From contig BGZK01000002.1 of NCBI GenBank assembly GCA_005406025.1, positions 1,488,001-1,552,000 of the forward strand: a stretch of DNA of 64,000 nucleotides, written 5' to 3'. Positions 47,578-59,200 of the stretch are shown here, piece after piece. Below the pieces are notes generated by a model. That model was not told the DNA's origin, made no database searches, and saw only the letters and a list, made by a program, of their open reading frames with translations. Position 1 is the stretch's first letter. Every line of letters starts with the position of its first letter. Both the position numbers and the translations under genes were made by a program. Origin of the DNA: Eumeta japonica (taxonomy: Eukaryota > Arthropoda > Insecta > Lepidoptera > Psychidae).

Positions 47578-49156
47578 CTTTTACCTGCAGCTCCGCTTGT
47601 ATAGAAAGGTATAGTATATGTGATAGTTGACGAATTAATTTTTTTGATAGATTTACGTAAAATCTGTTCTTAGTGAGCGTCTACGTCTCGAAAAGTGTAG
47701 CAATGCCACAGTTCATGTCAATCGTAATTATAGTTGCGGAAGTCTCATGATGAGTCAGTCAACCAGTGGTATTTCGTTTATATACAATATATAGATTAAG
47801 TTATTATTATTCTAAATAGATTTAATTGAATTATACGTACGAGAATATAAGCGATCATTAAGCTCACACAAACAGTAGCCCCCACATCGATGCCTTTGAT
47901 AAGGATAGAAGAGATACACTAAGTAGTCGAAAACGTATGTCGAATGTCACAAACCAGATCAAAATCGGTTGATTCGTTCAAAAGTTGCCGACGTCGCAAT
48001 TTCCAAAAAAGTGCTTTTTTTAAACTAACTTTCCAATTTTATGACATGTCGATTGTAATACACAATTTTATACATCGAAAAAAAATTACCTCAAAATTGA
48101 TTATTTCCTTTAAGACATATGGCTATTAAAAAGTTTTTAAAAAACGACTTTTAAAAATAACTATTAAATAGTTTGATAGAGTAATATTGTTGAAAAGACA
48201 TCATTTTTGTACTAAAAATGGCATTGAATTCCACAATTTAATTAATTGGTAAATACTGGTCGAAAACAAAAAAAATGCGTATATCAATTTTTAAGCTCAA
48301 TAATGTGCAAGAGAGTCATGTCTCTGAGCTAAATAGCGGGAGGTTTCAAAGATGGTCTCGTGGTCAACCGTTTTTCGAATTTGTCTGTTTCATTTCTCTA
48401 TAATTTCGAGTGAACTATTTTAAATGTAGGTCTTAAGCCTGAGGGTAGGTGTAGTAGGGGCCCGCACAGGCTGGGGCCCGGCCGTCAAATGCCATCTCGA
48501 CTATATGACCAGCCCGACACTGCACACAAATAAACATATTTTCCTTAATCATATCTATTTATATATGTAATAAAACAATACGATTTTTTCCTAATGTAGT
48601 TATGTTAAATTGTTTCTGGTCTTTTAAATTTCACAAAACAGTGTTAATAAAAGTTTTTGTACTTTCTAAGATTGTTTGATAGACATTTATGCAATTCAAT
48701 TAATAGAATTAAAATTTAATATTAATATGTATTTCTTGTTATATATAAAAAAAATTTACATTTAAAATTTACTGAAAAGTTTACAAGAACAAAATGTGTT
48801 CTGACATACTTCTACTTTTTAAATGCTAGTTTATAATATTTTGCTTTCCATTTGGAGATTTTTTAAATGATCTTATAATAATAAAAAGGAGAACAACACT
48901 AGCGTAATAATTTATCTGTGTAAAGTGTAATGCTCGGTGTATACATATGCTGTGGTGTATGTATACTTTAAAAATTATTGTTCTGTGAGTGTGATTTTAA
49001 GTGTCGCATGCTTATGAATTGTGAGAATCCAATTACTATTAAAAAACAAAACTGCAGAATACTTGAACTTGATATTAATTAAAAATTTTAATAGAATGAA
49101 GGAAGTCTGTGAAAATAAACTTTTAAGGAATAAATAAAAGCGTACAATTTAGAAAA
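47578..49156. other. AK6 5' flank with interspersed repeat pieces
   Basis: ACTAGCTTTTACCTGCAGCTCCGC (47578-47601) is the start of a CTAG-type lepidopteran repeat. AAAATCGGTTGATTCGTTCA (about 47960-47980) belongs to the ACCGATTTTGA repeat group. A GC-rich patch at 48435-48520 is unassigned. The AK6 promoter should lie within the last few hundred bases, but no core element was recognised. Confidence 0.4.
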
Positions 49157-51599
49157 ATGGTTAGATCGCTTCCAAATATATTAGTAACAGGTATTGTCTG
49201 TTTACTGCCTTTTTCTTGCTCGTGTTTAACCGTTGAAGCAGTATTTATAATCATCATAAAAATTGATATACAAAATCAAAACTGAATCTTTAGATCTGAT
49301 TAACTGAATCGAAATAATACGAAAATTTAAATTTCGTATAGTTGGTTTTTCGATCTTCTTACTCGTATTCTTATCAAGCTACCTAATAAAATTAAAATAT
49401 GGGTACACATTTTAACATATAGTTATTTGGTGACTTTTGTTGTAAGGTACACCTGGAGTTGGAAAATCAAGCATTTGTAAAATGCTAGCAGAAAAGACTA
49501 AATTTACTTGGTTAGAAATTTCAAAACTTGCTGAAGAATATAATTGTCTAGAAGAATATGATCCAGAATACCAATGTCCATTTCTAAATGAAGATAAAGT
49601 AAGTAATCACATGTAACTCTTTCACACTAACTTTAAATTGTTGGCAATTTGTCAAGAATTATGGATTTTCATTATTTTGACTAAACTTTTTAAAAAGAGG
49701 TCCTCTAATAAAATATTTATATATAACTTCTAATATTATATCTAAAAAGAAAATATTGAATCAACTGTAACAATTAAAAGGAAGAAAAAAAAAATTGTGA
49801 TGAAAATCTAGAAACAAATATGTATCTTGAGTTTGTGTTTAAAATAACAATTTATTGCCCTTAGCGCACCTAGTTTAGTCACGCTTTGCTTTGCAGATGA
49901 CTGGAACAATAAATGTATATTTTTCTTTGATCTCAAATGTAGTGTTAATTGTCAAAGAATTTCCTTCCTAACCATGCATTTCATAAGTCAAATCAACCTT
50001 CACATGGTCTTTCCTCTCATTTCTAGATAAATTTTCCTCATCATTATTGCCTTGTAATAATAACTAATGAATCATACTAAATAACAAGTATCATCTTAAT
50101 ATTTCACAAATTCAAAAATACATATAATTATAGAAATAAAATAGTCTAATCTAAGTCTAATCTTTGTCAATGAATTGAACTACAGTGGTGGCAATAGCCC
50201 CACACGTGCAAAGCATTACAGTCCATTCCGTGAGCAGAATTGATTAACATAAATTAAGAGCTGGAATGTGAGCCACCACACATGAAAAATTTACTATGCA
50301 ATTTTCAAATCTGTGTTGTCGATTTGATGAAGATTTATAATCTAAACATTCTCTAAGAAAAAAAAAATTATTAGCTATTAATTTTTATGATAAGGTGGTG
50401 AATTTAGTAAAACATATTTCTAATTCATATATATGTATATAAAGGATCTAATTAATATGTTTGATTAATAAATCCTGTGGAAATTATATCAAAAAAGTAA
50501 TAACTTTTTTTCAGTTGTTGGATGTAATGGAAAGTATGATGGCCAAGGGAGGTAGCATTGTAGACTACCATGGGTGCGAGTTCTTCCCTGAGAGATGGTT
50601 TGATGGTGTATTTGTCATCAGGACAAACAATACACAGCTGTATGATAGATTAGCTGCTAGGTAATTTACTTGTATTATGTTGCCTAACAATTGCTAAGTC
50701 ATTACATTTATTATATACATAATGTAGATAGGAAATTAAGAAGCAATTTATGATAAAATTGTTGAATAGTGCTTCTATAGTTACTACCTAAAATAACTGA
50801 TTTGATTTTACAATCGGTGATCACACAACTTTTTGCAGTGAAAAGACTATTGCAACACTTGCATTTTTGTACATTTTATATTCTTGATGGGATCTGTAAT
50901 TTAATGTAGCTCTTACTGTAGTTAGTTTTATTAACTCGAGCCTGACATCAACATGTAAATATGTGGAGAGATACACATGTTAAGAAATAATACAAAAGGA
51001 GTAATATATATTTTTTCTGTTTTATGTGTAGAAAGTGTAATCAATACAAAATTAATACAACTGCTGCACTAGACAAGTCTGCCTTATACTACTAGTTTGT
51101 TGTCAAGGATTCATTTAGCCGATGTTTGTGGTGTTACATATGTTGACATATTGGAACTTTTAACAACATATTTTATTTTAAGAGATAGCTTAATATTTCA
51201 ATTAATTTTGTATACATACTTATGAACTGTATTATGATAATGAATAATTTTGGGAACACATTCTTTATGTAAAAATTGGTAATTTATTATTTATAATTAT
51301 TGCTAACAGAGCTGTGACTAAGATGGGAACTAGGACCAACACTGGTATTGGAAATGGAATCTAAAATAGGATCATGAATGAATTAAAAACATTTCTTCCT
51401 TTCTTGCAGAGGATATTCAGGGAAAAAATTAGATGACAACATTCAGTGTGAAATTTTTGAAACTTTATTAGAAGAGGCTAAAGAATCATATAAACCTGAA
51501 ATTGTTATAGAACTACAAAACAACCAGCAAGAGCAATTGGAATCTAATGTAGCCACTATCATTGATTGGATACATAAGTGGAAAGAGGAACACTTGTAG
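49157..51599 (+). CDS. AK6: Adenylate kinase isoenzyme 6 (AK6/CINAP/Fap7), 4 exons, complete
   Basis: Nuclear nucleoside-monophosphate kinase and ATPase that assists late 18S rRNA maturation in the small ribosomal subunit. Exons: 49157-49190, 49447-49598, 50515-50660, 51410-51599, all with GT/AG introns and matching phase. The product is 173 aa (human 172). Start MVRSLPNILVTG; P-loop GTPGVGKSS at residues 12-20; LAEEYNCLEEYDPEYQCP corresponds to the family's NMP-binding region; VDYHGCEFFPERWF at about 78-91 is the AK6 signature (Walker B-like Asp plus DxH); IRTNNTQLYDRL follows, and RGYSGKKLDDNIQCEIF is the lid region. The C-terminal helix ends WIHKWKEEHL. AATAAA lies at 51736-51741. The stop codon sits inside a perfect hairpin (51591-51629). 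Confidence 0.96.
49599..50514. other. AK6 intron 2
   Basis: AT-rich intron. No repeat or coding sequence recognised. Confidence 0.6.
50661..51409. other. AK6 intron 3
   Basis: AT-rich intron; 51325-51375 carries a short purine-rich block (GGGAACTAGGACCAACACTG, GGAAATGGAATC) of the hexamer-like repeat type. Confidence 0.6.
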
Positions 51600-51629
51600 T
51601 TGAAGCAATACTTGCTTCAACTACAAGTG
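51591..51629 (+). repeat. Perfect 18-bp hairpin across the AK6 stop codon
   Basis: Left arm CACTTGTAGTTGAAGCAA (51591-51608), loop TAC, right arm exact reverse complement (51612-51629). The TAG stop (51597-51599) lies in the left arm. A partial third copy (TTGTTGAAGCAAATGC) follows at 51630-51645. Confidence 0.98.
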
Positions 51630-51735
51630 TTGTTGAAGCAAATGCAAATTTTAGTTTGTATGAAGTTCATACATAATTATTGTATACATTTATCAAATTA
51701 CAATTCAGTTGATTTTAATTTGGGTAGAATTTGTC

Positions 51736-51741
51736 AATAAA
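51736..51741 (+). terminator. AK6 poly(A) signal
   Basis: AATAAA 137 nt after the AK6 stop. Confidence 0.65.
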
Positions 51742-52789
51742 TATTACATTTTGGGAGAAATATAATCTCCAGTAGATATTTAAACCGTTTATACTGTATA
51801 CTAATATTTATTGTTTCTGAGAAATTATAAGACTTTTATAATTAATCATGTATGTGAAAGAAATAGATTTTCCAAACATGCTGTTTCCTATGAAACAATG
51901 GTATCATTCTATTCTATGTGCATTTGTTTAAATCCATTTTATTAAATGAAAAGGTTCAGATGATTCAGATATCTTAAGCATGGCTAAAATAATCTTTCTC
52001 TGTAGTGTTCTAAGGCTTATTTTAAGTTAAGCGTCCACTTTACACTGATATTGACTGCCATGTGTTTATTGCAAAAAATAATTTAATAATTCATTGCATC
52101 AAGACAATTATCTGATGAAAGATTTCAATGAGCTAATTTAAAAAAAACTACCTGAAATGATTTCACTTATTATTATAGACAAATGTGAATAAAAATAATT
52201 TTACTTTATTGAGCTAGTACATACTGGCTCCTTTATGACATCGTGTAATGTATTGGTAATCCTGCTACATCCCAATAAAAAATTTCAAAGACAACAGTAT
52301 CATAGTTTGATTTTAATACTTCAGTCTGACAAGGGTTTGTTTTTGATGTCTGTCACACTGTAATGATTAGCCTTCATTTATTTTAATGAAAAATAATATT
52401 TCTGCATATACCAGGGCAATGTGATTATAATATCAATATCAAAACTAATATATTAAACGTTATGAAAATACATCATCTGAATACAATTTATTAAATTTGG
52501 CGTATCACAGATAAAATGACATGATTTATAGAATAGGTTATATATGTAGTACATATATAGTTGACTTTTTTGATTAATTGTTCTTATTTTATTACTGTAA
52601 AGAACTTGAAGATGCCACAAGTCAGTTGCCAATTATTCTGGCTGGTCCGAATAAACTTATAATACAAAACATAAGGTTGCAATATTTCTTAATTAACTTA
52701 TTCATTGTATTTCAACCATTTGTTACTTATCGCTCTACTCTACACTTTTACAAGAAGTAGCACTGATTATAGCATGTGAATAACGCAAA
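51742..52789. other. AK6 downstream flank, AT-rich
   Basis: No gene recognised. The 60-codon ORF at 52578-52760 has low-complexity hydrophobic residues and no motif. Confidence 0.4.
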
Positions 52790-53285
52790 CAGCCTTTATG
52801 AAGACTAAAAGTGCAAGCACAGTGCCCCATTTAGAGTTGGCCCACCCAGAAACGGGCGATGTAGACGCCCACACGTTCACGCTTTGCTACCATAAAGCCA
52901 ATAGTTGGTGGACAATAGGGCGTCTAGAGATGCTATGCCGATATGATGCGGACTGCGTACGTGACGGCGCCCACTCACAGGGACATCTCGTACGATGCAC
53001 GTACGTGCGCAGTTTATGAAAGCGCTTCGTTCGTCAATCTTCAATGCAGATTTGGAGTTACACTTACCAATTACTTAATTACCGTTGCCGGATTTTCCAA
53101 ATAAATGAGTTGATCGGAGAGCATAAGGGTGTATCATCTACCAATATCGTCGCAAAGGGAAGACGCCAGAAGGCGCGCGGCGGCGCCACTTTAAGAAAAT
53201 GTTCAACAGTACTTTTTGGCACGCCGGTGCCATTTTTTGTCCACGATAGCAGCTACAAATTACCGAGTATTATACCATTTTAGAA
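52790..53285. other. GC-rich unassigned stretch
   Basis: GC-richer than its surroundings, with two plus-strand ORFs (52798-53019, 73 aa, containing HKANSWWTIGRLEMLCRYD; and 53044-53283). Neither is recognised. It may be a non-autonomous transposon or a decayed gene. Confidence 0.3.
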
Positions 53286-53339
53286 TCCTTACTAAATGCG
53301 CCAACTTTTGACATAACTTGCCAAACTCGCGTATTACAT

Positions 53340-53700
53340 TTTTTTTCAATACAGTCAGTTAAATCTAGGCAATTTTTTATTTTATTTTTTTTTTTCTTAG
53401 AAATAAGTCATAATGTTATGAAAACTAGAGCAGCTGGTTTCAAAATTTTAATTACAGTTTAGAGAAGCATTATTCAGGGTTACACAGCAAAAAAAAAAGT
53501 TGGAAAAAGTTATGATTTGTGGCAACAGGAGTGAATAGACTGTCACAGGGTGTGAATTTTTTGCATTTTTATTAAAATGCCTATAATTTTAAAATCATGC
53601 AACTTTAGATTTTTTTTTATATTTTTCTGACAACCAGCATGACTTACCTTTTCACCCGGTTCCGGGTTGACGTCGAGTTTTGGGACATCCTGTATTATTC
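53340..53700. repeat. Interspersed repeat with GGGACATCCTGTAT end
   Basis: AT-rich segment ending CCGGTTCCGGGTTGACGTCG then GTTTTGGGACATCCTGTATT (53679-53698). The GGGACAnCCTGTAT motif is a frequent end of arthropod interspersed repeats. Class unknown. Confidence 0.4.
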
Positions 53701-54349
53701 TTAAAGGTGGAAGTACCACACTAGGTTTACAATACTAAGAGTAGACTTCAACTAAAATCTTTAATCTTTGTATATCATAATTGTTAAGTCTCCCAGTAAT
53801 AGTGTAACTTCTGAGCTATTTGGTAGATTGACACCGTATTTTCACAAATATTTGTTTTGTCGAGACAATTTTAAGCTATTCATAGTATTGGACCAGTGGT
53901 ACTGTAGATATATAACAAAAATTAATTTTATGAACCAAATTTTGCAAATATATTCTACATTTTTAAGTAATTGAATGAATTGCTTAGGCATATAAAGACG
54001 AACAAACACATACTCATTTTTATACATTACATACAACCTCACTTCCTTTCTATCTAATTGTGAAAGACCAATTTTTAATAAACCAATTACAGTCGTACCT
54101 TGTGCCATAAACAAATTACAAACAACCCATTTTTATACCCAATGAATTTTCACTTAGTGGGTCCTTACATCATACAAACTATCATCTGATAAAATTTCAT
54201 TTCAATCAGTCTTACAGTTTTATAGATCTCATAATGCACACAAATGATAAGTCGATTTATTGTTTTCATTTTAAATTATTTAATAAACTATCCCATCATT
54301 TAATATATTATAAAAAGCAAACTCCTTATCCATGAAATATACATACTGA
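53701..54349. other. Intergenic AT-rich sequence
   Basis: Nothing recognised; the minus-strand ORF 53842-54114 (90 aa) has no known motif and poor coding character. Confidence 0.35.
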
Positions 54350-54560
54350 TTGTTGTGTCAGGCTTCATTTATCTCAATGTGAAGCCATACCCTCCCACAA
54401 TATTTTTACTGCAGATTGAAGAGCTTGAACCTTGAGCCCTCCATGCTGGCCCAGCGCAGACTGGGGAGTCTTGAAGACGTCAGCAACGCGATTACAACGT
54501 TCGCGCCCACAGCTTAACGTGCTCTCCGAGGCAGGGTGGGTGGTTTAGGTTGTATTAAGG
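54350..54560 (-). mobile_element. tRNA-derived SINE 3' part, minus orientation
   Basis: On the minus strand: GAGAGCACGTTAAGCTGTGG, then CTGGGCCAGCATGGAGGGCTCAAGG and GTGGGAGGGTATGGCTTC, the same order as in the 62.6-kb SINE (GAACATGTTAAGCCGTCAG, GGGCCGACCTGGAGGGC, GTGGAAGGGTATGCC). The tRNA-like head is not seen. Confidence 0.65.
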
Positions 54561-56162
54561 ATATAACATACCCAAACAATCAACCAGTTTAGAGCGCGGC
54601 TACTTAGTTGCGAGGGACTTAGCGGGGTACATCTGTCTAATTCACCTTACACCCATAGACAGGACAGGAAAGCAGACGGGAGTTGTATTGTTCTTATTTG
54701 TATATTTTGTTTATTATATTGAATCATAAAAAGTGATGATAGACTGTAATATTATACATGTCTTTAAAGATACTTCCAAAAACAATTTTTATTTTAAGAA
54801 ATAAATAACTTTTGTAAATAATCATTGTAAACAATCAATGGTTTTATGTATGTCTGTAATAAGTAGAACACATTAATGTCTGTAAGTGTAAGATATTATA
54901 GAAAAACTTATAATTAGACATCGTTAAACCCAAAAAGAATTTAGTTTTTTGTCTGACTATCCATTATTTTGTAATTTCATGACTGAGGAATTAACTCGAG
55001 AATCTACCTTAAATGGGGAAAATAATAGAAAAGATTGATAAAGTGTATGGAGAAAGGTATATAAAAACTGTAATAAAAATCTAATTATAGCACATGTTAA
55101 TTTCTAATTTTTTCTTTGCTTTATAATTTCCTGCTTAAAAAATTAAAAATTTTCAAAAAAGGAAGTTTTTGGTTTAGATACGATATTGAAAAATTGAATT
55201 ATCATAACTCATTTTGATGACCCAGAAAACTGTCCCGACTAATTTCAGGAGAACGTCTGTATGTGTATACTGTATATATGTAATAGTTTTTGTAGTATGA
55301 TATATCTCAAGAATTAACCGATTGAGACAAGCGACATGGCCATCGAAAGGGTCCATTGGGACTTGGATCTGATTAGGTAAGTCAATAGGTCAAGCCATTT
55401 TGAATATATTTAAAAAAGAAATAAAAAAAAGACATTTTTAAGATAACTTAAGAATTTCCATCCAATCTATTTTTAACCCATAGTGAATATTTTTGTTCTC
55501 AAAACACTGGTTCGAATGCCTAAAGTGAACGAAAATCGAACGTTACGTTCTAAGATTTCTTTACTAAAATTGCTTTTACATCTCACCAAAAAAGAACTAG
55601 ATTCTAATTTTATTCTGATAAGTCTCGAAGTCCCGGGACGGGTAGTCTAGAACATAAATCCAATAACTTATGTTTTTGTCATATTTTTGCATATTTAAAA
55701 GGATAATTATCTTTAATAAAAATGGAAATATTGAAACTGAATATATATTACTGGGGTGAACGAACTATTTGTAATTATTATACTGAGATATGAAGACTTT
55801 ATGCATTGAACCTGAGGTCTTTTGCCAGTCATTATTCATAATAAGATTAGGATTTACTATGAGTATCGAACATTTTTTTGTCCTAAGACAGAACAAAAAA
55901 ACTTAAGCTAGAAAATGCAATAAGACAAGATTACAAACACAACCTAATTTAATCCTTATCCATTTTAATACAAATAAATGCAACCAAAATTTCAATTGTT
56001 TGCAATACAATTACGACTGCCCTGAGCATTTATAATAAAGTAATACATTGTTACGATATTACATTTAAGTTTACACAAAAATGTTTATTATCGAAGTACA
56101 TGCTACTTTGCTGCATATAAAACTACAGTCAAGTTATTAAGCTGCTGGGCTCATTTTATACT
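54561..56162. other. Intergenic between AK6 and PDI genes
   Basis: 55170-55440 holds an ACCGATTGAGACAAGCGACATGGCC-type repeat fragment. The rest is AT-rich. No coding sequence. Confidence 0.4.
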
Positions 56163-56168
56163 TTTATT
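56163..56168 (-). terminator. PDI poly(A) signal
   Basis: TTTATT on the plus strand gives AATAAA on the minus strand, about 90 nt after the PDI stop. Confidence 0.6.
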
Positions 56169-56255
56169 TGTTTAAAAATATTCTCAAATACATAATCACT
56201 CACAGATCTGCATGGAAAGTTTTCTTAATTTAATTGAACTTTTAGTTAACCTAGT

Positions 56256-59200
56256 TTAAAGTTCTTCCTTCTTAGCCTTGCCCTTTCGGTCCCAGGCCTT
56301 CAGTTCATTGGTGGCTTGTTCTGATATGTATTTGATGAAGTCATCCACACCTCTGCCGCCCTGTACATTCAGAAGTGTTATGAAAAGTAGGAAAAAAAAT
56401 GTTCTACATTTTAGTCTTGACTGGTATCAATTACTACTAACAGATAATTACTGAATGCATAATTGGCTTGCACATTGCCTGGTGGTCTAAAAAATTCCTG
56501 ACAAAAATGGGGCATGCATGACATTCAATTAGTATGAATATAAAATATAGGAATTAAGATTACTCTGCCTCTTTTTTGTGGGAGAGTAGTATTCTATTTT
56601 TGCCTGAAGATATATTTTGCTACATCAATGAGTCATATGAATAATATTTTAATATATGAGAATCAAAAATATATAGTTTTTAATAGAACTATAACTGAAT
56701 AGTGTAGAAAAGATCTTAATGAAGGCATAATGCAATTTTATAGGTTCATGGAATAAAACGACTTACATTGTATCTGACTGGTTTTTTGCTGGCATCAGCA
56801 GGCTTCCAATAAATGGTGGGGAAACCTGATACTTCATACAGGGATTTGGGCCAATCGTTAGCAGTTGCATCTAGTTTAACTATGTCCACATCCTCATCTT
56901 TCAACTAAAAACACAGGAGTAATTTATATTAGTTGCAGTTATATCAAATAAACAGTAATTACACTCGAATTTATAATTTAATACATTTTAAGCTGTATAT
57001 TTTTTAAAATTACGTTATTATTTTCTAGTCTAATATAATAAATATAATGGGTTTATTCCATTCATGACCTCATTGGAATATGAGCTCGGTTTATATTTAA
57101 ATAGTACATATGTTTAATTTCACATGCATCAATGAATGCACAAATTGTAATTTATTTTAAAAAACGGAACTAATTTTATTTACTGTATGACAAGTTTAGG
57201 CACCTTTTCAGCTAGCTCATCCCACACCGGTGCCAATTTCTGGCAGTGTCCACACCATGGAGCATAGAATTCAACTAGAGCATCTCGACCACTGTCTGTT
57301 ACCAATTCTTTGAAGTTTTTCCCAACAGCCACTTTGACTGGACCAGCATTCGCATCCGGCAATGGTTCAGATTTAATGAATGCCTCCAGTTTACCTGCCA
57401 CCATATCTTGTGCAAATTCACGAAGATTCTCGATACTGTGGCATAATATAATGCAAAATTAGTTTCCTACAATTATTTGATGGTATTTAATTAGTCTTCC
57501 AGATTAACATGGAAAAACCCATAATTTAAGATTTTTATATTCACACACATATAGCAGAGTAATTATTACTTTCAAATAAAGGTAGTAAACGTGTATATTA
57601 ATGAATATACTTTTACAAAATGTAGACACAAATTTATATATATATGCTTTATAAAGAAAAGTTTAAATTTTTATGAACTTGATAAATAATTTTCATAACT
57701 AACCTGAATTCCTTACTCATAACAAACTTGTTGGAGTCTTTATCCCGGCCAGCTACCAAAGGTTTATCACCTTTAGCAAAGTCAATGCCATATTCATTTA
57801 ATTCATGCATGAATTCATCTTTATCGCTTACTGCAAAGGTTACATCTTTCAGTTCTGTAGCGGCCTGTAATACCATACAGTATTGTAAAAATGGGTGCTG
57901 CCATTACAATAAAACATGTAATAATACATCTAAGAGCTTTGTTAATTTGTTCTCATTTTAATAGCCATAAATCATAAGAAAAAGGATGCATTATTATTAT
58001 TATCATCATCAGAGGTATTATTATTTAATTGAACTAAAATGCTAGCACATTTTAAAATGGTCTATTTTTTGGTTTTGCACAGATACACAAAGTATCTGTG
58101 ACATTTTGTTCACATTGCTTTACCTTAATTAACTATTCAAATTCAAAATATCTTTATTTCATAGGTTACAAAATAACACTTGATTACATCATAATTTTTT
58201 GCGAATTTACACTTTACTGCTCGTTCGAAGGCAGTTTTCCTCAAGAAGAACAAGCAAGAAACTTAAGGGTAGCTTTTTTCTAATTTGCACATATAGCCAA
58301 AACAAATACGGAACCATTAAGAATGACACAGCCCAGTAAGAAGTCGAGCCGCTTATGCCCATTGATTTTTGTCTTCTAAATATTCAGAAATTGCATAGTA
58401 CCCTTTTTTACTGAGTGATTGTTTATTAAACACTCTTAAATTTATGTAGGGGTAAATCTTGTATATCTACAGGAGCCTTATTGAATAGGCACACAGAGCC
58501 CTCTAAATGAATTTGAGACTTTACTTAGTCGACTAACATGTGAATTCAGTTTATTTTTATTTCTGGTATTGAGTTATGTCGACTACTATTTCTTTTAAAC
58601 ATTCTAAATTTTTTTTTACATATAATAAATTTTCATAAATGAATTGAGATGCCAGGGTTAAAATTCCAATTTCCTTAAACTTATTTCTAAGGGATGTAAC
58701 GAGGTCCGAGCTTGTAAATTGCGAACGGCCCGCTTCTGCAGCACGAAAATTTTCTGAATATCCATGGCGTTTCCCCAGAGCAAGATGCCATACGACATCA
58801 GACTATGGAAACAGCCAAAATAAACCAATCTGGCAGTTTCGACGTCTGATAAATTTCTCATTTTTTTGACAGCATAGGCGGCAGAGCTAAACCTTTTCGC
58901 CAACTCACTTATATGAGGACCCCATTGAAGCCTGTTATCTAAAGTAATTCCTAGGAACACTAGAATTAACAAACTCCAATTCTTTGTTGCGTACTGAAAT
59001 AGTTCCGGATCCATGTCTCACATTTGGAAGTGAGAATCTTATACATTTTGTTTTCATTTCATTAAGAAGTAAGTTATTCGCAGTAAACCATTTCTCTACC
59101 TTAGAGATAGCATTGTGCACATTGCCATAAGTTGGGCTGTTATCTTTTAACTTTGAATAACAAAGAAGTATCATCTGCAAACAGTACTATCTCATGAGCA

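Noticed and set aside
52578..52760. 60-aa ORF after AK6
   Set aside because: AT-rich hydrophobic translation without motif; probably chance.
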